NCBI GenBank assembly: GCA_046566065.1
Contig: JBKHXK010000006.1
Location: forward strand, 1 to 64,000
Length of the DNA: 64,000 nt
Reading direction: 5' to 3'
From: MB1-2 sp046566065
Lineage (GTDB): Bacteria; Actinomycetota; CADDZG01; WHSQ01
Made by a program: the position numbers and the translations under genes. A model generated the notes under the pieces. The model did not search any database, was not told where the DNA came from, and saw only the letters and a program-made list of their open reading frames with translations. Each line of letters starts with the position of its first letter. Position 1 is the stretch's first letter. This document shows positions 20,440-29,245 of this stretch, in pieces.

Positions 20440-20471
20440 ACCGTTACATCCCTCCTTAAGATGGTCTGCTA

Positions 20472-22466
20472 GTGCCGCCTTTCAAGGTCGAGTCCGATTT
20501 CTCTCCTGCCGGCGATCAGCCCACGGCTATCGCCGAGATAGTCGAGCGCGTTCGGGCGGGGGAGCGGTACACAACCCTTCTGGGGGCGACCGGCACGGGC
20601 AAGACGGCCACGCTCGCCTGGGCGCTCGAGCAGATCCAGAAGCCGACCTTGGTGATCGCTCCGAATAAGTCGCTGGCCGCGCAGCTGTGCAACGAATTCA
20701 AGCGCTTCTTCCCGCACAACGCGGTCGAGTATTTCGTCTCTTACTACGACTACTACCAGCCCGAGGCCTACGTGCCGTCGTCGGACACCTACATCGAGAA
20801 AGACTCGTCGATCAACGACGAGATCGAGCGCCTGCGCCACTCGGCCACCAGTGCGTTGCTCCAGCGCGATGACGTGCTGATCGTGGCGAGCGTGTCGTGC
20901 ATCTTCGGACTGGGTTCGCCCGAGGAATATCTCAACCAGGTTGTGAGCGTCGCGCGAGGGGGAACGGCGGACCGCGACTTCATCACCCAACGTCTGGTGG
21001 ATATCCAGTACGAGCGAAACGACATCAACTTCATCCGGGGCAAGTTCCGCGTCAGAGGCGACACCATCGAGATCTTCCCGGCCTACGAAGAGGTGGCCCT
21101 GAGGATCGAGCTCTTCGGCGACGACGTCGATCGGATCATCCAGTTCGATCCCCTGACCGGCGAGATCGTGCGAGAGCTCGACCACGTGACGGTCTATCCG
21201 GCCTCCCACTACGTCGCATCTCGCGAGCGGATGGAGCGAGCCATCGTCAGCATCGAGCGCGAGCTGGCGGACCGGCTCTACGTCCTCGAGAACGAACGGA
21301 AGCTGCTCGAAGCTCAGCGGCTCAGGATGCGTACCAACTATGACCTCGAGATGATGCGCGAGGTTGGTTTCTGCTCGGGAATCGAGAACTACTCGCGACA
21401 CATCGAGGGCCGGGAGCCCGGGAGCAAACCCAACACGCTGATCGACTATTTCCCCAAGGACTTCCTGTGTGTCCTCGACGAATCGCACGTCGCGATCCCG
21501 CAGTTGAACGGGATGTACGAGGGCGATCGCAGTCGGAAGACGACCCTCGTGGAGCACGGATTCCGTCTTCCCAGCGCGATGGACAACCGCCCCTTGAGGT
21601 TCGACGAATGGCTCGAGGCTGTGAACCAGTGCGTGTTCATGAGCGCGACCCCCGGTCCCTTCGAGTTGCGTCACGCCGGCAAGCCGGTGGAGCAGCTGGT
21701 GCGTCCGACGGGACTCGTCGATCCAGAGATCCTGATCCGTCCGACCAAGGGGCAGATCGACGACCTGATGGAGGAGATCCGCAAGCGGACCGAGGCCGAC
21801 GCTCGCGTACTGGTCACGACGCTCACGAAGAAGATGGCCGAGGACCTGACCGACTACCTCCTCGAGTCGGGCATCAAGGTGCGCTATCTGCACGCGGACA
21901 TCGACACCGTCCAACGGATCGAGATCCTGCGCGATCTGAGGCTAGGCGAGTTCGACGTCCTCGTCGGCATCAACCTCTTGCGTGAGGGGCTGGACCTCCC
22001 CGAGGTCTCTCTGGTCGCGATCCTGGATGCGGACAAGGAGGGATACCTGCGCTCGCAGACCTCCCTGATCCAGACGATCGGGCGCGTCGCGAGGAACGTC
22101 GAGGGTCAAGTGATCATGTACGCCGACGAGGTGACCGACTCGATGCGCAGGGCGATCAACGAGACCCAGCGTCGACGGAAGATCCAGCTGGAATACAACG
22201 AGGAGCACGGCATCGACCCGCAGTCGATCCGCAAGGCCGTGAGCGACATCCTGATCGAGGGCTTCGGTCGCAAGCGAGAGACCGTCCCCGATAAGTCCCG
22301 CCGCCGGAAGGAGCCGATCGGCGGTAGCCCGGACGAGCTCCGTCGTCTGATCCTGCAGTTGGAGGAGGAGATGCATACGGCGGCCGAGGACCTCCGGTTC
22401 GAGTACGCCGCCCGCATCAGGGACGAGATCGCCGACCTGCGCCGCGAGCTGCGCGAGGTCGGTTGA
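20472..22466 (+). CDS. uvrB: Excinuclease ABC subunit B
   Basis: Damage-verifying helicase of nucleotide-excision repair. 664 residues: Walker A GATGTGKTATLAWA, the beta-hairpin region YVSYYDYYQPEAYVP-type segment (here FVSYYDYYQPEAYVPSSDTY), DEAD-like LDESHV, motif VI QTIGRVARN, and a C-terminal UVR motif (RLILQLEEEMHTAAEDLRFE) that binds UvrC. GTG start at 20472, 32 nt after the kinase stop. Its TGA overlaps the TTG start of the MATE exporter. uvrA is 3.9 kb downstream. Confidence 0.97.
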   Translation: MPPFKVESDFSPAGDQPTAIAEIVERVRAGERYTTLLGATGTGKTATLAWALEQIQKPTLVIAPNKSLAAQLCNEFKRFFPHNAVEYFVSYYDYYQPEAYVPSSDTYIEKDSSINDEIERLRHSATSALLQRDDVLIVASVSCIFGLGSPEEYLNQVVSVARGGTADRDFITQRLVDIQYERNDINFIRGKFRVRGDTIEIFPAYEEVALRIELFGDDVDRIIQFDPLTGEIVRELDHVTVYPASHYVASRERMERAIVSIERELADRLYVLENERKLLEAQRLRMRTNYDLEMMREVGFCSGIENYSRHIEGREPGSKPNTLIDYFPKDFLCVLDESHVAIPQLNGMYEGDRSRKTTLVEHGFRLPSAMDNRPLRFDEWLEAVNQCVFMSATPGPFELRHAGKPVEQLVRPTGLVDPEILIRPTKGQIDDLMEEIRKRTEADARVLVTTLTKKMAEDLTDYLLESGIKVRYLHADIDTVQRIEILRDLRLGEFDVLVGINLLREGLDLPEVSLVAILDADKEGYLRSQTSLIQTIGRVARNVEGQVIMYADEVTDSMRRAINETQRRRKIQLEYNEEHGIDPQSIRKAVSDILIEGFGRKRETVPDKSRRRKEPIGGSPDELRRLILQLEEEMHTAAEDLRFEYAARIRDEIADLRRELREVG

Positions 22467-23800
22467 GCGAAACGGGCTCAGCCGTTCCAGCCCGGGCGCT
22501 GCCCGGCCGGCATCCGGACGACCGCAGGATCGCCGCCTTGGGCCTCCCCGCTCTCGGCGCGCTGGCAGCCGACCCGCTCTATTCGCTGGTCGACACGGCC
22601 TTCGTCGGGCGGCTGGGCGTTCCTCACCTGGGGGGCCTGGCGGTCGGCGTGGCCGCCTTCACCGCCTCGTTCTGGATCTTCTCCTTCCTCGCCTACGGGG
22701 TGACCCCACGTGTCGCGCGCTCGCTGGGGGCCGGAGACGCGTCCGAGGCCGGGCGGATCGGTGTGCAAGCGCTGCAGTTGGCGGTCATCCTCGGCGCCCT
22801 GGTGACCATCGTCGGGTTGGCGTTCACGGGCCCGATCGTCAGAGCTTTCGGAGCGGCCGGAGACGTGACTTCGTATGCGGAGGCGTACCTCAGGATCAGG
22901 GTGCTGGCCGCGATCCCGGTCCTGATCGCTCAGGTGGGGCAGGGTTACCTCCGCGGCGCGCAAGACACCCGGACGCCGACCTACATAGTGGGCGCGGGCG
23001 CCTTGCTCAACGTCGTCGTGGGTTACCTCTTCATCTTCACCTTCGAGTGGGGGATCGAGGGGGCCGCGTGGGCGGTCGTGGTCTGTCAGTCGGCCGCGGC
23101 CGCGGGATTCATCTGGGTCCTGCACGAGCGCATGACCGTGCCCCACTGGAGACCCGAGCCGGCCGCGATGCGCTCTCTGCTCCGGGTCGGTGGCGAACTC
23201 GGGGTTCGCACCGGCTCCCTGCTGGCCGGATTGACGCTGGCCACCTCACTGGCCGCCCGCATCGGTACGACCAGCGTCGCTGCGTGGCAGATCGCGATGC
23301 AGATCTTCCTCCTGCTCTCTCTCACGATGGACACCCTGGCGATCGCGGCCCAGGCTTTGGTCGCCACCCACCTGGGCGCCGGTCGAGCAGACTCGGCTCG
23401 CGCCGTGTCCGTGCGCCTGATCGCCCTCGGCCTGTATCTGGGGACCGCGTTCGCCGCGGCCCTGCTGCTGCTTGCGTTCCCCTTGGCGCGGTTGTTCACG
23501 GAGTCGCCGGAGGTGGCCGCCCTCGGAGGTCGGTTGCTGATCTGGATGGCGCTGTTGCAGCCGCTCGGCGCCCTCGCTTTCACCCTCGACGGCATCCTGA
23601 TCGGCGCTTCCGACACGAGGTTCCTCGCCTGGGCGATGGCAGCCGTCACGGTGGTGTTCATCGCGGTGATGCTCGGCCTCGGTTCACTCGGTCTCGGCAT
23701 CTGGAGCGTGGCCGCCGGGATGACGATCTGGATGGCGCTACGCGGAGTGACGACGCTGCAGCGCTTCCGCGGCCCGCACTGGGAGACGGCGAAGGCCTAG
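22463..23800 (+). CDS. MATE-family efflux transporter (DinF subgroup)
   Basis: 445-residue multidrug/toxin exporter driven by H+ or Na+. Twelve hydrophobic segments in two homologous halves; the first half starts IAALGLPALGALAADPLYSLVDTAFVGRLG, with the acidic residue of TM1 typical of DinF-like members. In other bacteria dinF is an SOS gene next to lexA; here it is coupled to uvrB by a TTGA overlap, which suggests co-expression with DNA repair. Substrate unknown. Its TAG stop overlaps the stop of the convergent aminotransferase in a CTAG. Confidence 0.88.
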   Translation: MSETGSAVPARALPGRHPDDRRIAALGLPALGALAADPLYSLVDTAFVGRLGVPHLGGLAVGVAAFTASFWIFSFLAYGVTPRVARSLGAGDASEAGRIGVQALQLAVILGALVTIVGLAFTGPIVRAFGAAGDVTSYAEAYLRIRVLAAIPVLIAQVGQGYLRGAQDTRTPTYIVGAGALLNVVVGYLFIFTFEWGIEGAAWAVVVCQSAAAAGFIWVLHERMTVPHWRPEPAAMRSLLRVGGELGVRTGSLLAGLTLATSLAARIGTTSVAAWQIAMQIFLLLSLTMDTLAIAAQALVATHLGAGRADSARAVSVRLIALGLYLGTAFAAALLLLAFPLARLFTESPEVAALGGRLLIWMALLQPLGALAFTLDGILIGASDTRFLAWAMAAVTVVFIAVMLGLGSLGLGIWSVAAGMTIWMALRGVTTLQRFRGPHWETAKA

Positions 23801-24945
23801 AGCAGGTCGCGCAGTTCGGTGAAACACCGCTCCACGTCTTCCTCGGTATTGAAGAAGTGCGGGGAGATCCGGAAGGTGTCGTGACGGCTGTCCAGCACGA
23901 CATCGCGCTCGAAGAGCTTGTGAAGAAGCGCATCGGTGGCCTGGCGGCCCCCCGGGATCCGCACCCGCACCAGCCCACCCCGGCGGTCGTCGTCCCTCGG
24001 CGACAACAGCTCCAGACCCACTTCGTCGGCTCTGGCGATCACGAGGCGGGTTAGCTCCTGGTTGCGTGCCCTGATCCGCTCGACCCCGACCTCCTCGATG
24101 ATCTCGAGCCCGCCGGACGCCGTCCACGCTTGGGGCAGCGTGTATGTGCCCGTCTCGAACCGGCGTGCGTCGTCGCGCAAGCGCAGCCGTTGCCGGTCGA
24201 AATCGAACGGGTCCTTGGTCCCGAACCAGCCGACCACCCGGGGCTCCATCTGAGGGATCAGGTCCTTACGGCAGTACAGGAAGGCGAGGCCCTGGCCTCC
24301 GCACACCCACTTCAGGACGCCCGTAACGAGCAGATCGATACCCAGCGCATGCACATCGATCGGGACGATGCCGCTGCCGTGGAAGTCGTCGACCAACACG
24401 AGCGCGCCCTGGTCGTGCGCTGCAGACACGATCGGGTCCATGTCCATGATCCAAGAGGACTCGAACAGGACGCGGTTGACGTTGACGATCGCGGTGCGGT
24501 CGTCGATGCGGCTAGCGGTTTCGTCGGCATCGACCCCGATGCGATCCGGTGACGCAACCACGTCGAGCTTCGCGCCGGCCCGTTCCTGCGCCCTCCACAC
24601 GTAGTGGTTCGTGGGGAAGTCCATGTCCGATAGGACGACCTTGGGACGGTCGTTGAAGTCGAGACAGGTCGCTATCGCCGATATCCCTGCCGAGACGGAC
24701 GGGATGACCGCTATCTCGTCGGTGTCCGCGCCGATCAGTCGTGCGAACTGCTCTCGGCAACGGCGCAGCTTCGGTAGCCCGTGGTCGAACCACAGCTCTT
24801 CCGGACCGAGCCGTTGCCAAAGATCGAGGTGCTCCTCGGCCAGGGCGCGGCTGCGTCGCGAGAGCGGGCCGAGCGAGGCCGAGATCAGGTAGGTCCGCTC
24901 GGCGAGGACCGGGAACTCATCCCGATAGGCGGTCAGATCCTTCAT
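23797..24945 (-). CDS. Class V aminotransferase (SufS/kynureninase-like PLP enzyme)
   Basis: 382-residue fold-type I PLP enzyme. The PLP Schiff-base lysine is in LLVTGVLKWVCGGQG, preceded by the cofactor-contacting DDFHGSG. Overall it resembles aminotransferase class V proteins of kynureninase/cysteine-desulfurase type, but the substrate cannot be told and there is no SufS Cys loop. The ATG at 24945 was chosen because MKDLTAYRDEFPVL matches typical N-termini; the open frame continues to 25374 over the promoter region and the divergent gene. Monocistronic. Confidence 0.85.
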   Translation of the reverse strand: MKDLTAYRDEFPVLAERTYLISASLGPLSRRSRALAEEHLDLWQRLGPEELWFDHGLPKLRRCREQFARLIGADTDEIAVIPSVSAGISAIATCLDFNDRPKVVLSDMDFPTNHYVWRAQERAGAKLDVVASPDRIGVDADETASRIDDRTAIVNVNRVLFESSWIMDMDPIVSAAHDQGALVLVDDFHGSGIVPIDVHALGIDLLVTGVLKWVCGGQGLAFLYCRKDLIPQMEPRVVGWFGTKDPFDFDRQRLRLRDDARRFETGTYTLPQAWTASGGLEIIEEVGVERIRARNQELTRLVIARADEVGLELLSPRDDDRRGGLVRVRIPGGRQATDALLHKLFERDVVLDSRHDTFRISPHFFNTEEDVERCFTELRDLL

Positions 24946-25047
24946 CGCCTCCAGCGTAGCCGTGTCCGAATGGCCCCAAGTGACTATGGACGCTGGACCG
25001 GGGGCGGCGCAAAGTACCGATATCGGGCGGATCTGAAAGGGGCGGAT

Positions 25048-25344
25048 ATGAGCGAGGGTCTGAGATGGGAACAACGCCGACGGGTCACGGAGTCTCTCTC
25101 TTCTGACCTGCCCCAGATGCGAGATGCGCTGGAAGCGGGGGCGCAGGGTCCCGTGTTCGAAGAGATCCACGAGCTGCTGGAGGGGGCCGAGGAGGGCGAG
25201 CTGATCGATTGGCTGACGGTCGCCGTCTATCGCCACGCGGATGGCTCCATCTTCACCTCGATCCACGGCGACCCCCACAGGACGACCTTGCAGATCAAGG
25301 GCCTCTTGCACGACGCGATCTGGGCAGCGGCTCACCAGGAATAA
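25048..25344 (+). CDS. Conserved-looking small protein of unknown function
   Basis: 98 residues, acidic helical N-terminal half followed by a beta-rich segment (IDWLTVAVYRHADGSIFTSIHG). I do not recognise a family. The ATG at 25048 has AAAGGGG a few bases upstream. It is divergent from the aminotransferase and stands alone, with about 100 bp to that gene and 78 bp to the next. Codon use matches neighbours, which supports a real gene. Confidence 0.6.
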   Translation: MSEGLRWEQRRRVTESLSSDLPQMRDALEAGAQGPVFEEIHELLEGAEEGELIDWLTVAVYRHADGSIFTSIHGDPHRTTLQIKGLLHDAIWAAAHQE

Positions 25345-25365
25345 CCAGGCGCGGGTTTGTCCGGC

Positions 25366-25393
25366 TTGACACATCTGTGACGTTTGTTAACGT
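25366..25393 (+). promoter_or_regulatory. Promoter of the LysM transglycosylase gene, with palindrome over the -10
   Basis: TTGACA (25366-25371), 16-bp spacer, TAACGT (25388-25393). A perfect inverted repeat GACGTT-TGTT-AACGTC (25379-25394) covers the spacer end and the -10, the right place for a repressor. The start codon is 30 bp downstream with GGGAGG before it. Confidence 0.6.
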
Positions 25394-25422
25394 CTGTGGC
25401 CTCATGAGCCTGGGAGGCCCCT

Positions 25423-26253
25423 TTGAGAGTTCGCCGCTACCGCGGGAGGCATCTACGTCCTCGCCCTAAGAAGGCAGGTCCGGTCGTGCTTGCGACCGCA
25501 GCTTCGATGTCGGTTGCGTCTCCGGCCTTCGCCGGCACCTACACGGTCCGCCGGGGCGAGACGCTGTCCGGGGTGGCCGGTCGCTTCGGCACGTCGGTCT
25601 CGGCCCTCGTCCGCATGAACCACTTGAGCGATCCGGACCTCATCGTTGCCGGGCAGCGCCTGCGGATCCCCGCCGACCTCTCGGCCTCGGCCACCCACAC
25701 GGTGTCCGGCGGCGACACGCTGTCCTCGATCGCGGCGCGCTATGGAACCACCGTCGGCGCTCTCGCCCGGGCGAACGGGATCGACGATCCGAACTTCATC
25801 GTGGCGGGTCAGAGACTCAGGGTCCCGAGCGGCGGCGTCCGCCTCTCTCACGCGCCTCATCCCAGTACCGATTCGGTCGCCTCCACCCTGGAGACGCATG
25901 CGGCCCAACACGGTCTCGAGCCGGCACTCGTCAAGGCGGTGGCGTGGCAGGAGAGCGGTTGGCGTCAGGATGCACGCTCAAGCGTTGGGGCCATCGGGGT
26001 CATGCAGGTGATGCCGGACACAGCCGAGTACGTGAACGAGAGCCTGGATCACGGGGACCTGGATGTGAGGGAGACCGACGACAACGTGCATCTGGGCGTG
26101 GCGTACCTCCGCCACATGAAGCAGACGCTCGGCTCGACGAAGCGGGCACTGGCCGGCTACTACTCGGGCCCCGGCAACGTGAAGGACCGCCTGCAGTCGT
26201 ACCAGAAGACGTACACCCGCAGCGTGCTCTCCCTCAGAGACCGATTCGAATAA
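25423..26253 (+). CDS. Secreted lytic transglycosylase with two LysM domains
   Basis: 276-residue cell-wall enzyme cleaving peptidoglycan between MurNAc and GlcNAc. Basic N-terminus, hydrophobic stretch and SPAFA cleavage site make a signal peptide (~1-37). LysM 1 at ~39-82 (YTVRRGETLSGVAGRFG), LysM 2 at ~91-134 (HTVSGGDTLSSIAARYG), then an SLT domain with catalytic Glu in AVAWQESGWR and the GAIGVMQVMP and AGYYSGPGNV motifs. TTG start, with GGGAGG 5 nt upstream, under a well-formed promoter. Confidence 0.93.
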   Translation: MRVRRYRGRHLRPRPKKAGPVVLATAASMSVASPAFAGTYTVRRGETLSGVAGRFGTSVSALVRMNHLSDPDLIVAGQRLRIPADLSASATHTVSGGDTLSSIAARYGTTVGALARANGIDDPNFIVAGQRLRVPSGGVRLSHAPHPSTDSVASTLETHAAQHGLEPALVKAVAWQESGWRQDARSSVGAIGVMQVMPDTAEYVNESLDHGDLDVRETDDNVHLGVAYLRHMKQTLGSTKRALAGYYSGPGNVKDRLQSYQKTYTRSVLSLRDRFE

Positions 26254-26320
26254 CGCTGCCTCACAGCAAGACGAGCGGGTCGGGAATCGAAGTTACATGT
26301 GCGTCGTTTAGTGTCCGTAT

Positions 26321-29245
26321 ATGGGCGACCCGCTCGAGAAGGCCTCCGACAAGCTCGTCATCCGAGGGGCTAGAGAGCACAATCTCAGAGACGTAAACCT
26401 CGAACTGCCGCGGGATGCGCTGGTGGTCTTCACGGGCATCTCGGGTTCCGGCAAGTCGTCTCTCGCGTTCGACACGATCTACGCCGAGGGACAACGTCGA
26501 TATGTGGAGTCGCTCTCCTCGTACGCCCGCCAGTTCCTCGGGCAGATGGACAAGCCGGACGTCGACTTCATCGAAGGCCTGTCTCCCGCCATATCGATCG
26601 ACCAGAAGTCGGCTTCTAGGAACCCGCGTTCGACGGTCGGAACGATCACCGAGATCTACGACTATCTGCGTCTGCTCTACGCCCGCATCGGCCGCCCCCA
26701 CTGCCATAACTGCGGACGTCCGATCGCACGCCAGACGCCGGAGCAGATCGTGGATCAGGTGCTCGGCCTGCCGGAGGGGACCCGTTTCCAGGTCCTCGCT
26801 CCGATGGTGCGGGGTCGCAAGGGCGAGTTCACGACGATGTTGGAGGACCTCTCCCGGCGAGGCTTCGTACGCGCGCGGATCGACGGTGAGGTCAAGGAGC
26901 TATCCGAGAAGATCCGCCTCGACCGCTACTACCAACACGACATCGACATCGTCGTCGACCGACTGGTCATCAGAGAGGGCATCGGAAGCCGCCTCACCGA
27001 CTCCGTTGAGACGGCTCTCAAGCTGGCCGACGGCACGGCCGCGATCGAGTTGGTCGACGATTCGGCCGAGGACATCCTCTTCTCTCAGCATTTCGCCTGT
27101 CAGCACTGCGGCCTGAGCTTCGACGAGCTCGCCCCGCGCAACTTCTCGTTCAACTCACCTTACGGCGCTTGCGAGCACTGCGACGGGCTCGGCACCCACC
27201 TCGAGGTCGATTCAGAGCTCGTCATCCCCGATCCCGATCTGTCGATCGACGAGGGCGCGATCGCGCCGTGGTCCGGGCGCAGCCTCGAGTACTTCGATCG
27301 CCTGCTGGATTCGGCCGCCAAGACCTTCCGGTTCAAGACCGATGTGCCCTTCCGCAAGCTCTCGCAACGAGCCCAGGACATCATCCTGTACGGCAGCGAG
27401 GACGAGCAGGTGCACGTCCGCTACAAGAACCGCTTCAACAGGACGCGCTCTTACTGGACGAACTTCGAAGGGGTCATCTCCTGGCTCGAGCGCCGCCGCG
27501 AGGAGACCGACTCCGAGTACGCGCGCGAGCGCTACGAGCAGTACTTCCGCGAGGTGCCGTGCCCGAAGTGCAAGGGGGCCAGGTTGCGACCGGAGTCATT
27601 GGCCGTGACCCTCGGCGGGAAGAACATCCACGAACTGACCAACACCTGTATCGGCGAGATAGACGATTACCTGCGGAAGCTCGAGTTCGACGATCGGGAG
27701 ATGGTGATCGCGGAGCGGGTGCTGAAGGAGATACACGCCCGCCTCGGCTTCCTGCTCGATGTGGGTCTGGACTATCTGACCCTGGCGCGCGGCGCGGCGA
27801 CGCTTGCGGGTGGCGAGGCGCAGCGCATCAGGTTGGCGACCCAGATCGGCTCGGGCCTGGTGGGGGTGCTCTACATCCTCGACGAGCCCTCGATCGGGCT
27901 CCACCAGCGCGATAACCGGCGGCTGATCGACACGCTGGTGCGGCTTCGCGATCTCGGCAACACGCTGATCGTCGTCGAGCACGACGAGGACACGATCCGC
28001 GCTTCCGATCACGTGGTCGACATCGGGCCGGGGGCGGGCACCCACGGCGGCGAGATCGTCTACACTGGTCCGCTCAAGGGGCTGCTTCGCGAGAAGCGCT
28101 CGTTGACGGGTGACTACCTGGCGGGAAGACGGCAGATCGAGGTTCCCAAGGAGAGACGCAAGGGGAACGGCAAGGCGATCGTGGTGAAGGGCGCTCGTCA
28201 ACACAACCTCAGGAACATCGACGTGACCTTCCCGCTCGGAGCGTTCGTCGCCGTCACCGGGGTGTCCGGTTCGGGCAAGTCGACCCTGGTGAACGACGTT
28301 CTGTACCGCTCGGTCCACCAGATGCTGAACCGGAACGCTCGGTTGGTAGCGGGCAAGCACAAGCGCATCGAGGGTCTGGAGCACGTCGATAAGGTGATCG
28401 ACATCGATCAGTCTCCGATCGGGCGCACGCCGCGGTCCAACCCCGCGACCTATACGGGTGTGTTCGACCACGTCCGCAAGCTCTTCGCGAAGACCCCCGA
28501 CGCGAAGCGACGCGGCTATCAGCCCGGTCGCTTCTCCTTCAACGTGCGCGGTGGGCGGTGCGAGGCTTGCGCGGGCGAGGGAACGATCAAGATCGAGATG
28601 CACTTCCTCCCGGACGTCTACGTCCCGTGCGAGGTGTGCAAGGGCAAGCGGTACAACCGGGAGACCTTGGAGGTCCGTTTCAAGGGCAAGAACATCGCCG
28701 AGGTCCTCGACATGAGCGTTGCCGAGGCCTGCGAGTTCTTCTCCGCCATCCCGCCCATCGCCCGCCATATGGACACGCTTCGAGACGTTGGCCTCGGCTA
28801 CATCAAGCTCGGTCAGCCTGCTCCGACGCTCAGTGGGGGAGAGGCGCAGCGCGTGAAGCTCTCGACGGAGCTGTCGAAGCGCTCCACGGGCAAGACCCTC
28901 TATATCCTGGACGAACCCACGACCGGATTGCACTTCGACGACGTGCACAAGCTTCTCGGTGTGCTGCATCGGCTGGTCGAGGTCGGGAACTCCGTGGTCG
29001 TGATCGAGCACAACCTCGATGTGATCAAGACCGCCGACCACATCATCGATCTCGGCCCGGAAGGGGGCGCCGGCGGGGGCGACGTGGTCGCGGCCGGGAC
29101 CCCTGAAGAGGTCGCAGCGGAGCCTCGGTCCTACACCGGCCGTTACCTCAAGCCGCTGTTGGCCGTCGGCGAGAAGAAGTCGAAGGTGGCCGCCAAGAAG
29201 AAGGCGACGGGCCGTCAGGTCGCCACTGCCCGCCGGGCCGGCTAG
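26321..29245 (+). CDS. uvrA: Excinuclease ABC subunit A
   Basis: Damage-recognition ATPase of nucleotide-excision repair. 974 residues with two ABC ATPase modules: Walker A GISGSGKSS and GVSGSGKST, signatures LAGGEAQRIRLA and LSGGEAQRVKLS, Walker B ILDEPSIGLH and ILDEPTTGLH. Zinc fingers: CHNCG, CQHCG/CEHCDG and CEACAGEG...CEVCKGKRYN. A Lys-rich tail (KKSKVAAKKKATGR) follows the second ATPase. ATG 26321; the 67-bp upstream gap shows no convincing SOS box. The TAG stop is shared in a CTAG with the convergent phosphoesterase. Confidence 0.97.
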   Translation: MGDPLEKASDKLVIRGAREHNLRDVNLELPRDALVVFTGISGSGKSSLAFDTIYAEGQRRYVESLSSYARQFLGQMDKPDVDFIEGLSPAISIDQKSASRNPRSTVGTITEIYDYLRLLYARIGRPHCHNCGRPIARQTPEQIVDQVLGLPEGTRFQVLAPMVRGRKGEFTTMLEDLSRRGFVRARIDGEVKELSEKIRLDRYYQHDIDIVVDRLVIREGIGSRLTDSVETALKLADGTAAIELVDDSAEDILFSQHFACQHCGLSFDELAPRNFSFNSPYGACEHCDGLGTHLEVDSELVIPDPDLSIDEGAIAPWSGRSLEYFDRLLDSAAKTFRFKTDVPFRKLSQRAQDIILYGSEDEQVHVRYKNRFNRTRSYWTNFEGVISWLERRREETDSEYARERYEQYFREVPCPKCKGARLRPESLAVTLGGKNIHELTNTCIGEIDDYLRKLEFDDREMVIAERVLKEIHARLGFLLDVGLDYLTLARGAATLAGGEAQRIRLATQIGSGLVGVLYILDEPSIGLHQRDNRRLIDTLVRLRDLGNTLIVVEHDEDTIRASDHVVDIGPGAGTHGGEIVYTGPLKGLLREKRSLTGDYLAGRRQIEVPKERRKGNGKAIVVKGARQHNLRNIDVTFPLGAFVAVTGVSGSGKSTLVNDVLYRSVHQMLNRNARLVAGKHKRIEGLEHVDKVIDIDQSPIGRTPRSNPATYTGVFDHVRKLFAKTPDAKRRGYQPGRFSFNVRGGRCEACAGEGTIKIEMHFLPDVYVPCEVCKGKRYNRETLEVRFKGKNIAEVLDMSVAEACEFFSAIPPIARHMDTLRDVGLGYIKLGQPAPTLSGGEAQRVKLSTELSKRSTGKTLYILDEPTTGLHFDDVHKLLGVLHRLVEVGNSVVVIEHNLDVIKTADHIIDLGPEGGAGGGDVVAAGTPEEVAAEPRSYTGRYLKPLLAVGEKKSKVAAKKKATGRQVATARRAG

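Noticed and set aside
25345..25422. c-di-AMP (ydaO) riboswitch before the LysM transglycosylase, common in actinobacteria
   Set aside because: The gap is only 78 bp, fully used by a promoter and ribosome site.
26254..26320. SOS (LexA) box before uvrA
   Set aside because: TCGAAG is present near 26285 but the GTTC half is not; the match is too poor. No better site before uvrB either.
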